64,000 nucleotides of DNA, from contig OZ025248.1 of the NCBI GenBank assembly GCA_964019135.1, positions 53,313,670 to 53,377,669 on the forward strand. The letters are read 5' to 3'. The stretch's first letter is position 1. Every line of letters begins with the position of its first letter. Shown here piece by piece: positions 27,701-41,400 of this stretch. Made by a program: the position numbers and the translations under genes. Origin of the DNA: Arenicola marina. Taxonomy: Eukaryota > Annelida > Polychaeta > Arenicolidae. The notes beneath the pieces were generated by a model. That model ran no database searches, was not told where the DNA came from, and was given only the letters and a program-made list of their open reading frames with translations.

Positions 27701-30700
27701 CCGATGACAATAGTGGTGTGCTATGTGTATGTGTCTGTATGGGCAGATGCCGGTCAGCCGATGACACTAGTGGTGTGCTATGTGTATGTGTCTGTATGGG
27801 CAGATGCCGGTCAGCCGATGACAATAGTGGTGTGCTATGTGTATGTGTCTGTATGGGCAGATCCCGGTCAGCCGATGACAATAGTGGTGTGCTATGTGTA
27901 TGTGTCTGTATGGGCAGATGCCGGTCAGCCGATGACAATAGTGGTGTGCTATGTGTATGTGTCTGTATGGGCAGATCCCGGTCAGCCGATGACAATAGTG
28001 GTGTGCTATGTGTATGTGTCTGTATGGGCAGATGCCGGTCAGCCGATGACAATAGTGGTGTGCTATGTGTATGTGTCTGTATGGGCAGATCCCGGTCAGC
28101 CGATGACAATAGTGGTGTGCTATGTGTATGTGTCTGTATGGGCAGATCCCGGTCAGTCGATGACAATAGTGGTGTGCTATGTGTATGTGTATGTATGGGC
28201 AGATCCCGGTCAGCCGATGACAATAGTGGTGTGCTATGTGCATGTGTCTGTATGGGCAGATGCCGGTCAGCCGATGACAATAGTGGTGTGCTATGTGTAT
28301 GTGTCTGTATGGGCAGATCCCGGTCAGCCGATGACAATAGTGGTGTGCTATGTGTATGTGTCTGTATGGGCAGATCCCGGTCAGCCGATGACAATAGTGG
28401 TGTGCTATGTGTATGTGTCTGTATGGGCAGATCCCGGTCAGCCGATGACACTAGTGGTGTGCTATGTGTATGTGTCTGTATGGGCAGATGCCGGTCAGCC
28501 GATGACAATAGTGGTGTGCTATGTGTATGTGTCTGTATGGACGGATCCCGGTCAGCCGATGACAATAGTGGTGTGCTATGTGTATGTGTCTGTATGGGCA
28601 GATGCCGGTCAGCCGATGACACTAGTGGTGTGCTATTTGTATGTGTCTGTATGGGCAGATGCCGGTCAGCCGATGACAATAGTGGTGTGCTATGTGTATG
28701 TGTCTGTATGGGCAGATGCCGGTCAGCCGATGACAATAGTGGTGTGCTATGTGTATGTGTCTGTATGGGCAGATCCCGGTCAGCCGATGACAATAGTGGT
28801 GTGCTATGTGTATGTGTATGTATGGGCAGATCCCGGTCAGCCGATGACAATAGTGGTGTGCTATGTGCATGTGTCTGTATGGGCAGATGCCGGTCAGCCG
28901 ATGACAATAGTGGTGTGCTATGTGTATGTGTCTGTATGGGCAGATGCCGGTCAGCCGATGACACTAGTGGTGTGCTATGTGTATGTGTCTGTATGGGCAG
29001 ATGCCGGTCAGCCGATGACAATAGTGGTGTGCTATGTGTATGTGTCTGTATGGGCAGATCCCGGTCAGCCGATGACAATAGTGGTGTGCTATGTGTATGT
29101 GTCTGTATGGGCAGATGCCGGTCAGCCGATGACAATAGTGGTGTGCTATGTGTATGTGTCTGTATGGGCAGATCCCGGTCAGCCGATGACACTAGTGGTG
29201 TGCTATGTGTATGTGTCTGTATGGGCAGATGCCGGTCAGCCGATGACAATAGTGGTGTGCTATGTGTATGTGTCTGTATGGGCAGATCCCGGTCAGCCGA
29301 TGACAATAGTGGTGTGCTATGTGTATGTGTATGTATGGGCAGATCCCGGTCAGCCGATGACAATAGTGGTGTGCTATGTGTATGTGTCTGTATGGGCAGA
29401 TGCCGGTCAGCCGATGACAATAGTGGTGTGCTATGTGTATGTGTCTGTATGGGCAGATGCCGGTCAGCCGATGACAATAGTGGTGTGCTATGTGTATGTG
29501 TCTGTATGGGCAGATGCCGGTCAGCCGATGACAATAGTGGTGTGCTATGTGGATGTGTCTGTATGGGCAGATGCCGGTCAGCCGATGACAATAGTGGTGT
29601 GCTATGTGTATGTGTCTGTATGGGCAGATGCCGGTCAGCCGATGACACTAGTGGTGTGCTATGTGTATGTGTCTGTATGGGCAGATCCCGGTCAGCCGAT
29701 GACAATAGTGGTGTGCTATGTGTATGTGTCTGTATGGGCAGATGCCGGTCAGCCGATGACAATAGTGGTGTGCTATGTGTATGTGTCTGTATGGGCAGAT
29801 GCCGGTCAGCCGATGACAATAGTGGTGTGCTATGTGTATGTGTCTGTATGGGCAGATGCCGGTCAGCCGATGACAATAGTGGTGTGCTATGTGTATGTGT
29901 CTGTTTGGGCAGATGCCGGTCAGCCGATGACAATAGTGGTGTGCTATGTGTATGTGTCTGTATGGGCAGATGCCGGTCAGCCGATGACAATAGTGGTGTG
30001 CTATGTGTATGTGTCTGTATGGGCAGATGCCGGTCAGCCGATGACAATAGTGGTGTGCTATGTGTATGTGTCTGTATGGGCAGATGCCGGTCAGCCGATG
30101 ACACTAGTGGTGTGCTATGTGTATGTGTCTGTATGGGCAGATGCCGGTCAGCCGATGACAATAGTGGTGTGCTATGTGTATGTGTCTGTATGGGCAGATG
30201 CCGGTCAGCCGATGACAATAGTGGTGTGCTATGTGTATGTGTCTGTATGGGCAGATGCCGGTCAGCCGATGACAATAGTGGTGTGCTATGTGTATGTGTC
30301 TGTATGGGCAGATGCCGGTCAGCCGATGACACTAGTGGTGTGCTATGTGTATGTGTCTGTATGGGCAGATGCCGGTCAGCCGATGACAATAGTGGTGTGC
30401 TATGTGTATGTGTCTGTATGGGCAGATGCCGGTCAGCCGATGACAATAGTGGTGTGCTATGTGTATGTGTCTGTATGGGCAGATCCCGGTCAGCCGATGA
30501 CAATAGTTGTGTGCTATGTGTATATGTCTGTATGGGCAGATCCCGGTCAGCCGATGACAATAGTTGTGTGCTATGTGTATGTGTCTGTATGGGCAGATGC
30601 CGGTCAGCCGATGACAATGGTGGGGTGCTATGTGTATGTGTCTGTATGGGCAGATGCCGGTCAGCCGATGACAATAGTGGTGTGCTATGTGTATGTGTCT

Positions 30701-33700
30701 GTATGGGCAGATGCCGGTCAGCCGATGACAATAGTGGTGTGCTATGTGTATGTGTCTGTATGGGCAGATGCCGGTCAGCCGATGACAATAGTGGTGTGCT
30801 ATGTGTATGTGTCTGTATGGGCAGATGCCGGTCAGCCGATGACACTAGTGGTGTGCTATGTGTATGTGTCTGTATGGGCAGATGCCGGTCAGCCGATGAC
30901 AATAGTGGTGTGCTATGTGTATGTGTCTGTATGGGCAGATGCCGGTCAGCCGATGACAATAGTGGTGTGCTATGTGTATGTGTCTGTATGGGCAGATCCC
31001 GGTCAGCCGATGACAATAGTTGTGTGCTATGTGTATGTGTCTGTATGGGCAGATCCCGGTCAGCCGATGACAATAGTTGTGTGCTATGTGTATGTGTCTG
31101 TATGGGCAGATGCCGGTCAGCCGATGACAATAGTGGTGTGCTATGTGTATGTGTCTGTATGGGCAGATGCCGGTCAGCCGATGACAATAGTGGTGTGCTA
31201 TGTGTATGTGTCTGTATGGGCAGATGCCGGTCAGCCGATGACAATAGTGGTGTGCTATGTGTATGTGTCTGTATGGGCAGATGCCGGTCAGCCGATGACA
31301 ATAGTGGTGTGCTATGTGTATGTGTCTGTATGGGCAGATGCCGGTCAGCCGATGACAATAGTGGTGTGCTATGTGTATGTGTCTGTATGGGCAGATGCCG
31401 GTCAGCCGATGACAATAGTGGTGTGCTATGTGTATGTGTCTGTATGGGCAGATCCCGGTCAGCCGATGACAATAGTTGTGTGCTATGTGTATGTGTCTGT
31501 ATGGGCAGATCCCGGTCAGCCGATGACAATAGTTGTGTGCTATGTGTATGTGTCTGTATGGGCAGATGCCGGTCAGCCGATGACAATAGTGGTGTGCTAT
31601 GTGTATGTGTCTGTATGGGCAGATGCCGGTCAGCCGATGACAATAGTGGTGTGCTATGTGTATGTGTCTGTATGGGCAGATGCCGGTCAGCCGATGACAA
31701 TAGTGGTGTGCTATGTGTATGTGTCTGTATGGGCAGATGCCGGTCAGCCGATGACAATAGTGGTGTGCTATGTGTATGTGTCTGTATGGGCAGATGCCGG
31801 TCAGCCGATGCAGACCGACAGAGAGAAGGAGGACGTGAGCGATCCGGTGACGGACCTCAATGTTCCCGGGAGGATCGTGCTCAACCTGTGGAAAGTACTG
31901 CGCCATGAAGTAAGCAAGGTTATATGTGTACTGTCTGTTCTTGCCGGTAGTGTCATCACGATAGGTTGTCTATGTTGAAGGCAGTCAGGGGGATCGCCTT
32001 CTCGGCCTTACTCCTTAATCCATAGTATAAGTCCTTAATCTATTGTATATATCATTATTCTATAATATATATCATTAATCTATAATATATATCATTAATC
32101 TATGGTATATATCATTACCAATTGTGTGTATCCTTAATCCACAGTAATCTACAATATATATCGTTAATCTATATATATATATATTCTTATCCTATTGTGT
32201 GTATCCTTCGTCCGCAGTATATATCCGTAATCTACAGTATATCGTTAATCTATAGTATATACCGGTAGATCTATGATTAATCTATAGTATATATCCTAAA
32301 TCATTTTTTTAAACGTGCTTTTTTCGTAGAATGTCATAGTTATAAGTCCAAACACGTTTCATCGTTGTGCGGGGTTGTTTCAGTGTTTGATCAGTGTCTG
32401 GTTATTTTACCAATGTCTTTGATTGTTGCATCAGTGTCTGTAGTTGTTTTTTTCTTATGCTGGCTGTTGTTGTTTCTTCACTGTCTGGCTGTTGTTGTTT
32501 ATTCACTCTCTGACGGTCCCTCAGGTGACGCTAAACGTCTACAGCTTCGAAAGCGTGGCGTATCACGTGCTGCACCGGCGTCTGCCACTCTTCTCCTGCC
32601 GCACCCTCACCCAGTGGTTCGACCACCGAGACCACCTCCACAGGTGAGTGGCGGCCCAACAGTGGTATCCCCCATGTGTGGTATCCCCCATTTGTGGCAT
32701 CTCCCATGTGTGGCATCCCCCATTTGTGGCATCCAGCACGGTGTGACATCCCCCATGTGTGGTATCCAAAACGCTGTGGCATCCCCCAATGTGTGGCATC
32801 CAACACGATGTGGCATCCCCCATGTGTGATATCCAGCACGCTGTGGCATCCCCCAATGTGTGGCATCCAACACGCTGTGGCATCCCCCAATGTGTGGTAT
32901 CCAGCACGGTGTAACATCCCCCATGTGTGGTATCCAAAACGCTGTGGCATCCCCCAATGTGTGGCATCCAACACGATGTGGCATCCCCCAATGTGTGGCA
33001 TCCAACACGCTGTGGCATCCCCCATGTGTGGTATCCAGCACGCTGTGGCATCCCCCATGTGTGGTATCCAGCATGCTGTGGGAGCCGCCATGTGTGGTAT
33101 CCAGCACGCTGTGGCATCCCTCATGTGTGGCATCCAGCACGCTGTGACATCCCGCATGTGTGGTATCCAGCACGCTGTGACATCCCGCATGTGTGGTATC
33201 CAGCACGCTGTGGCATCCCTCATTCGTGGTATCCAGCACGCTGTGGCATCCCTCATTCGTGGTATCCAGCACGCTGTGACATCCCGCATGTGTGGTATCC
33301 AGCACGCTGTGGCATCCCTCATTCGTGGTATCCAGCACGCTGTGGCATCCCTCATTCGTGGTATCCAGCACGCTGTGACATCCCGCATGTGTGGTATCCA
33401 GCACGCTGTGGCATCCCTCATGTGTGGCATCCCCTATGTGTGGCATCCCCCATGTGTGGCATCCCCCATGTGTGGCATCCCCCATGTGTGGCATCCCCCA
33501 TGTGTGGCATCCCCCATGTGTGGCATCCCCCATGTGTGGCATCCCCCATGTGTGGTATCCAGCACGGTGTGGCATCCCCCATGTGAGGTATCCAGCACGC
33601 TGTGGCATCCCTCATGTGTGGTATCCAGCACGCTGTGGCATCCCTCATGTGTGGCATCCAGCCCGTTGTGGCATCCCCCATGTGTGGTATCCAGCACGGT

Positions 33701-35382
33701 GTGGCATCCCCCGTGTTTGGTATCCAGCACGATGTAGCATCCCCGATGTGAGGTATCCAGCACGCTGTGGCATCCCTCATGTGTGGTATCCAGCTCGCTG
33801 TGACATCCCTCATGTGTGGCATCCAGCCCGTTGTGGCATCCCCCATGTGTGGTATCCAGCACGTTGTGGCATACCCCATATGTGGCATCCCCCATGTGTG
33901 GCATCCCCCATGTGTGGCATCCCCCATGTGTGGTATCCAGCTTGCTGTGACATCCCTCATGTGTGGCATCCAGCCCGTTGTGGCAGCCCCCATGTGTGGC
34001 ATCCCCCATGTGTGGTATCCAGCACGTTGTGGCATCCCCCATGTGTGGCATCCCCCATGTGTGGCATCCCCTATGTGTGGTATCCAGCTCGCGGTGGCAT
34101 CCCCCATGTGTGGCATCCCCCATGTGTGGCATCCCCTATGTGTGGTATCCAGCTCGCGGTGGCATCCCCCATGTGTGGTATCCAGCACGCTGTGGCATCC
34201 CCCATGTGTGGCATCCCCCATGTGTGGCATCCCCCATGTGTGGTATCCAGCACGGCATCCCCCATGTGTGGCATCCCCCATATGTGGCATCCCCCATGTG
34301 TGGGATCCAGCACGTTGTGGCATCCCCCATGTGTGGCATCCCCCATGTGTGGTATCCAGCTCGCTGTGGCATCCCCAATGTGTGGTATCCAGTTCGCTGT
34401 GGCATCCCCAATGTGTGGTATCCAGTTCGCTCTGGCCTGCCCCATGTGTGGCATCCCCCATGTGTGGCATCCCCCATGTGTGGTATCCAGCACGTTGTGG
34501 CATCCCCCATGTGTGGCATCCCCTATGTGTGGCATCCCCTATGTGTGGCATCCCCCATGTGTGGTATCCAGCACGTTGTGGCATCCCCCATGTGTGGCAT
34601 CCCCTATGTGTGGCATCCCCCATGTGTGGCATCCCCCATGTGTGGCATCCCCTATGTGTGACATCCCCCATGTGGGGTATCCAGTTCGCTGTGGCATCCC
34701 CATGTGTGGCATCCCCCATGTTTGGTATCCAGCACGATGTGGCATCCCCCATGTGGGGTATCCAGCACGGTGTGGCATCCCCCATGTGAGGTATCCAGCA
34801 CGGTGTGGCATCCCCTATGTGTGGTATCCCCCATGTGAGGTATCCAGCACGGTGTGGCATCCCCTATGTGTGGCATCCCCCATGTGAGGTATCCAGCACG
34901 GTGTGGCATCCCCCATGTGAGGTATCCAGCACGGTGTGGCATCCCCTTTGTGTGGTATCTAGCAGGTTGTCATCAGAGTATACAATACAGTATTCTTCGG
35001 TTGAAGTTCTTGCTTATAATAAAGTTCTTACTTGTAAGTTTTTCAAGCGTAGTAGTTACGCTGTGAAAAATTGCAATCTGTGTTGATATATTGCTGCTCC
35101 AATTTCTTTGTCTCCGACAAACCATCAATATATATTAGATACTGTAAGGCCTACGGTAGCTAATTATGTTAGACAGCAGTTGTGTTGTTACATAAACTGA
35201 CGAATGTTGCAGGTGGCGTACCATAGAATATTATATTATGCGTTGCCGTGGAAACCTACAGCTGATAGAGCAGTTGGATCTCATTGGTCAGACCAGTGAA
35301 CTTGCCAGGGTCTTTGGCATAGAGTTCTACCACGTCTTGTCAAGGGGAACGCAGGTATTGTCCAAAGTGTCATATATATATG

Positions 35383-35416
<34 letters not shown>

Positions 35417-38400
35417 AAAAGAGAGAGAGAGAGAGAGAAATGGAAAGAAAAAGTGTGAGTGATGCCGCATAGATCTCCTTTAAAGCTCCTTTGATAATTG
35501 GTTCTTCAGTGTCAGGAGAACGCGTCGGTGCATTTCATTAATTAACAGTCTATAGTGCTAACAAAAATATAGTTAAAATCGATCTTTACTTTAACACTGA
35601 GGTAAGGTATACCACCTCAGCACATGTTTTAATCGCTATTGCAGTATCGCGTTGAATCAATGATGCTGCGAATCGCCAAGCCGATGGATTACATCCCCGT
35701 GTCGCCGGGTGTCCAGCAGAGGTCGCGCATGAAGGCGCCCGAGTGCATTCCCCTCAACATGGAGCCCGAGTCCCGACTGTACACCCACCCCGTGGTGGTG
35801 GTCGACTTCCAGTCGCTCTACCCCTCCATCATGATCGCTCACAACTACTGCTTCTCCACCTGTCTCGGCCGCTTGGAGAGCTTAGCCAAATGCGGGTCAG
35901 TCGCCATCTTGTCCGGTCCCGATATCATTTCACCAACATCTCTTAAGTTTTGCTCGTAATTGTTTTTAATTGTATTGCCGGCCCGAAGAAACATTTATGA
36001 TAAATGTATCATAACTATATGGCAAACATGTTTTGTAATAATATTGGCGGAAAACAAATTGCACAGAGATGGCTCTGCCCAATAATGGCAGTATAACGCT
36101 CGGTTCCGTTGCTCGTAAATTACAATATATCGTTAAAGCACGTAGCATGTAAAAGATACGGTTACGCAACTCTTAGTGAAAGGATCCCCTGGACTTTGCA
36201 AGCAACAAAACCGTTATCGGGTCCTTCACCGGTCAATAGTTTGTTTCTATTATATAAATGGTGCTTATTTTTTACACTGTTCTACCACGTGTATCTTGTC
36301 AACGTCAGTTGGGCGAATTGTGGAAGAGACTGTTGTCTGACTGACATTGTTTTGGGTTTCCAGAGATGGGCCGTTTGATTTTGGATGCACTTCTTTAAAC
36401 GTGACGCCGAAAGAACTCAAGGTAAAAAGTCCTGCAAACTACGCAAGATGAAACTGCCCCATACCATATCCGCGTCGGGAGCATTTGTGAAGAAGTATCA
36501 ACTGAAATTCTTGAAGGATATACACAATTAATTTATCACAAGTAACTGTATTATCCTAAATTAAGATATATATGCTCTTCTGTATATTCCAATGTATGCA
36601 TGGCGTGGTCAGAGTACGGTGGCGCACGGTGGTGCAAGGTGGTGCACGGGGGTGCACGGTGGTGATCAGTTGTCTTGTCAGTATGTGTCATAAATTTTTT
36701 TAGTTATCTCACAGCGATTATTTATGTTATCTTCAGAGTCTTGCTCCGGACATATCATTGTGTCCCAACGGCGTGGCTTTTGTGCGCTCGCATATCCGGA
36801 AAGGCATTCTTCCACGGTGGGTCATATACATCGTTTAGACCTTGTCAACCATCAACTCCTGTGGCTCAGTCACTGGATTGTGATTTCCATCGGAATAGCA
36901 ACGTCCGCTAAATGTTATTTTACGTTGCACATAAACTACATGCATGATAAGTAAGCATCGACTACTACTGCTAATTATGTTGCAAGGCCAGACCCCAAAT
37001 GTCATTTGTTATAAAACTAGACCCCAAATGGCATTGTTATAAAACAAGACCCCACATGTCACTGTATTTTCAATCGCAGGATGGTTGAGGAAATATTGAA
37101 TACCAGACTTATGGTCAAGCAGTCCATGAAACTGCACAAAGGAGACAAAGTGAGTAATTTATGTAGACATAGATATAGATATGTAGACAATTTTAAGTTG
37201 ATTAGATATATATACATTTATCTATTACTTATTTCTTATAGATCTACATTTGTGTTTAACCAAACCCATAACTAATTAAGTTTTTTTAATATGCATTGCC
37301 GACCGTCTTCGCTTGTTTAGTTAATGTACGTCTTCCATTTGACAGACGCTGCAACGACTGCTGCACGCCAGACAGCTGGGCCTGAAGCTTATTGCCAATG
37401 TCACATTCGGGTACACCTCAGCCAACTTCTCCGGGCGGATGCCGCTGGTCGAGGTACAGCTGCTTTGTATTCAACGGCGGTCACCATTATACCAAGTAAC
37501 CCTCCATGTTATGTGTCTCTGTGGCGAATGGTGCCACACGTATCCAATCCCCGTGGTAAATACATACAATAGGAATCCAATCCCAGTGGTAAACATGTGC
37601 AATAGGAATCCAATCCCCGTGGTAAATACATACAATAAGAATCCAATCCCAGTGGTAAACATGTGCAACAGGAATCCAATCCGTGGTAAACATGTGCAAT
37701 AGGAATCCAATCCCCGTGGTAAATACATACAATAGGAATCCAATCCCAGTGGTAAACATGTGCAATAGGAATCCAATCCCCGTGGTAAATACATACAATA
37801 GGAATCCAATCCCAGTGGTAAACATGTGCAACAGGAATCCAATCCCCGTGGTAAATACATACAATAGGAATCCAATCCCAGTGGTAAACATGTGCAATAG
37901 GAATCCAATCCCCGTGGTAAATACATACAATAGGAATCCAATCCCAGTGGTAAACATGTACAACAGGAATCCAATCCCCGTGGTAAATACATACAATAGG
38001 AATCCAATCCCAGTGGTAAACATGTGCAATAGGAATCCAATCCCCGTGGTAAATACATACAATAGGAATCCAATCCCAGTGGTAAACATGTGCAATAGGA
38101 ATCTAATCCCCGTGGTAAATACATACAATAGGAATCCAATCCCAGTGGTAAACATGTGCAATAGGAATCCAATCCCCGTGGTAAATACATACAATAGGAA
38201 TCCAATCCCAGTGGTAAACATGTGCAATAGGAATCCAATCCCAGTGGTAAATACATACAATACGAATCCAATCCCAGTGGTAAACATGTACAACAGGAAT
38301 CCAATCCCCGTGGTAAATACATACAATAGGAATCCAATCCCAGTGGTAAACATGCGCAATAGGAATCCAATCCCCGTGGTAAATACATACAATACGAATC

Positions 38401-41400
38401 CAATCCCAGTGGTAAACATGTACAACAGGAATCCAATCCTTGGTAAACATGTGCAATAGGAATCTAATCCCCATGGTAAACATTTACAATAGGAATCCAA
38501 TCCGTGGTAAACATGTGCAATAGGAATCCAATCCCCGGGGTAAACATGTGCAATAGGAATCCAATCCCCGTGGTAAATACATACAATAGGAATCCAATCC
38601 CAGTGATAAACATGTGCAATAGGAATCCAATCCCAGTGATAAACATGTGCAATAGGAATCCAATCCCCGTGGTAAATACATACAATACGAATCCAATCCC
38701 AGTGATAAACACGTGCAATAGGAATCCAATCCGTGGTAAACATGTGCAATAGGAATCCAATCCCCGGGGTAAACATGTGCAATAGGAATCCAATCCCCGT
38801 GGTAAATACATACAATACGAATCCAATCCCAGTGATAAACACGTGCAATAGGAATCCAATCCGTGGTAAACATGTGCAATAGGAATCCAATCCCCGGGGT
38901 AAACATGTGCAATAGGAATCCAATCCCCGTGGTAAATACATACAATACGAATCCAATCCCAGTGATAAACATGTGCAATAGGAATCCAATCCCCGGGGTA
39001 AACATGTGCAATAGGAATCCAATCCCCGTGGTAAATACATACAATAGGAATCCAATCCCAGTGATAAACATGTGCAATAGGAATCCAATCCCCGGGGTAA
39101 ACATGTGCAATAGGAATCCAATCCCCGTGGTAAATACATACAATACGAATCCAATCCCAGTGATAAACACGTGCAATAGGAATCCAATCCGTGGTAAACA
39201 TGTGCAATAGGAATCCAATCCCCGGGGTAAACATGTGCAATAGGAATCCAATCCCCGTGGTAAATACATACAATACGAATCCAATCCCAGTGATAAACAT
39301 GTACAACAGGAATCCAATCCGTGGTAAACATGTGCAATAGGAATCTAATCCCCATGGTAAACATTTACAATAGGAATCCAATCCGTGGTAAACATGTGCA
39401 ATAGGAATCCAATCCCCGGGGTAAACATGTGCAATAGGAATCCAATCCCCGTGGTAAACATGTGCAATAGGAATCCAATCCCCGGGGTAAACATGTGCAA
39501 TAGGAATCCAATCCCCGTGGTAAATACATACAATACGAATCCAATCCCAGTGATAAACACGTGCAATAGGAATCCAATCCCCGTGGTAAATACATACAAT
39601 ACGAATCCAATCCCAGTGATAAACATGTACAACAGGAATCCAATCCGTGGTAAACATGTGCAATAGGAATCTAATCCCCATGGTAAACATTTACAATAGG
39701 AATCCAATCCGTGGTAAACATGTGCAATAGGAATCCAATCCCCGGGGTAAACATTTAAAATAGGAATCCAATCCCCGGGGTAAACATTTACAATAGGAAT
39801 CCAATCCCCATGGTAAACATGTGCAATAGGAATCCAATCATGTGTTAAACACGTGCAATAGGAATCCAATCCGTGGTAAACATGTGCAATAAGAATCCAA
39901 TCCCCGGGGTAAACATGTGCAATAGGAATCCAATCCCCGTGCTAAACATGTGCAATAGGAATCCAATCCGTGGTAAACATGTGCAATAGGATTCCAATCC
40001 CAGTGGTAAACATGTGCAATAGGAATCCAATCCGTGGTAAACATGTGCAATAGGAACCCAATCCCTATGGTAAACATGTGCAACAGGAATCCCATCCCCG
40101 TGGTAAACATGTACAATAGAAACCCAATCCCCGTGATTAGCATGTGCAATAGAAATCCAATCCCCGTGGTAAACATGTGCAATAGAAATCCAATCCCCGT
40201 GGTAAACATGTGCAATAGAAACCCAATCCCCATGTTTAGCATGTGCAATAGAAATCCAATCCCCGTGGTAAACATGTGCAATAGAAATCCAATCCCCGTG
40301 GTAAACATGTGCAATAGAAACCCAATCCCCATGTTTAGCATGTGCAATAGAAATCCAATCCCCGTAGTAAACATGTGCAATAAGAATCTAATCCCAGTGG
40401 TAAACATGTGAAATAGGAATTCTACTACCCTGCTGCAGGTTGGCGACAGTATTGTGCGGAAAGCTCGAGAGACACTGGAGAGAGCTATCGAATTGGTGGA
40501 GAAGACGGCCAAATGGGGAGCAAAGGTGGTGTATGGGGACACAGACAGGTGAGTCAGGGTGGTGTATGGGGACACAGACAGGTGAGTCAGGGTGGTGTAT
40601 GGGGACACAGACAGGTGAGTCAGGGTGGTGTATGGGGACACAGACAGGTGAGTCAGGGTGGTGTATGGGGACAGACAGGTGAGTCAGGGTGGTGTATGGG
40701 GACACAGACAGGCGAGTCAAGGTGGGGACACAGAGAGGTGAGTGAGGGTGGTGTATGGGGACAGACAGGTGAGTCAGGGTGGTGTATGGGGACACAGACA
40801 GGTGAGTCAGGGTGGTGTATGGGGACACAGACAGGTGAGTCAGGGTGGTGTATGGGGACACAGACAGGTGAGTCAGGGTGGTGTATGGGGACACAGACAG
40901 GTGAGTCAGGGTGGTGTACGGGGACACAGACAGGTGAGTCAGGGTGGTGTATGGGGACACAGACAGGTGAGTCAGGGTGGTGTATGGGGACACAGACAGG
41001 TGAGTCAGGGTGGTGTATGGGGACACAGACAGGTGAGTCAGGGTGGTGTATGGGGACACAGACAGGCGAGTCAAGTTGGGGACACAGACAGGTGAGTCAG
41101 GGTGGTGTATGGGGACACAGACAGGCGAGTCAAGTTGGAGACACAGACAGGTGAGTCAGGGTGGTGTATGGGGACACAGACAGGCGAGTCAAGGTGGGGA
41201 CACAGACAGGTGAGTGAGGGTGGTGTATGGGGACAGACAGGTGAGTCAGAGTGGTGTATGGGGACACAGACAGGTGAGTCAGGGTGATGTATGGGGACAC
41301 AGACAGGTGAGTCAGGGTGGTGTATGGGGACACAGACAGGTGAGTCAGGGTGGTGTATGGGGACACAGACAGGTGAGTCAGGGTGGTGTATGGGGACACA

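Noticed and set aside
31811..31813. Acceptor of exon 16 at cag 31811-31813
   Set aside because: It gives phase 0, whereas exon 15 leaves one base; the frame would be wrong for the conserved LNLW block.
25465..31978. Two very long plus-strand open frames and a 2,051-codon minus-strand frame over the 57-bp array, as separate genes
   Set aside because: Unit length divisible by three with no stops keeps several frames open. Only the last unit joins coding sequence, as exon 16 of REV3L.
32531..34942. Frames over the 16/17-bp array
   Set aside because: Intronic minisatellite between exons 17 and 18; no coding evidence.
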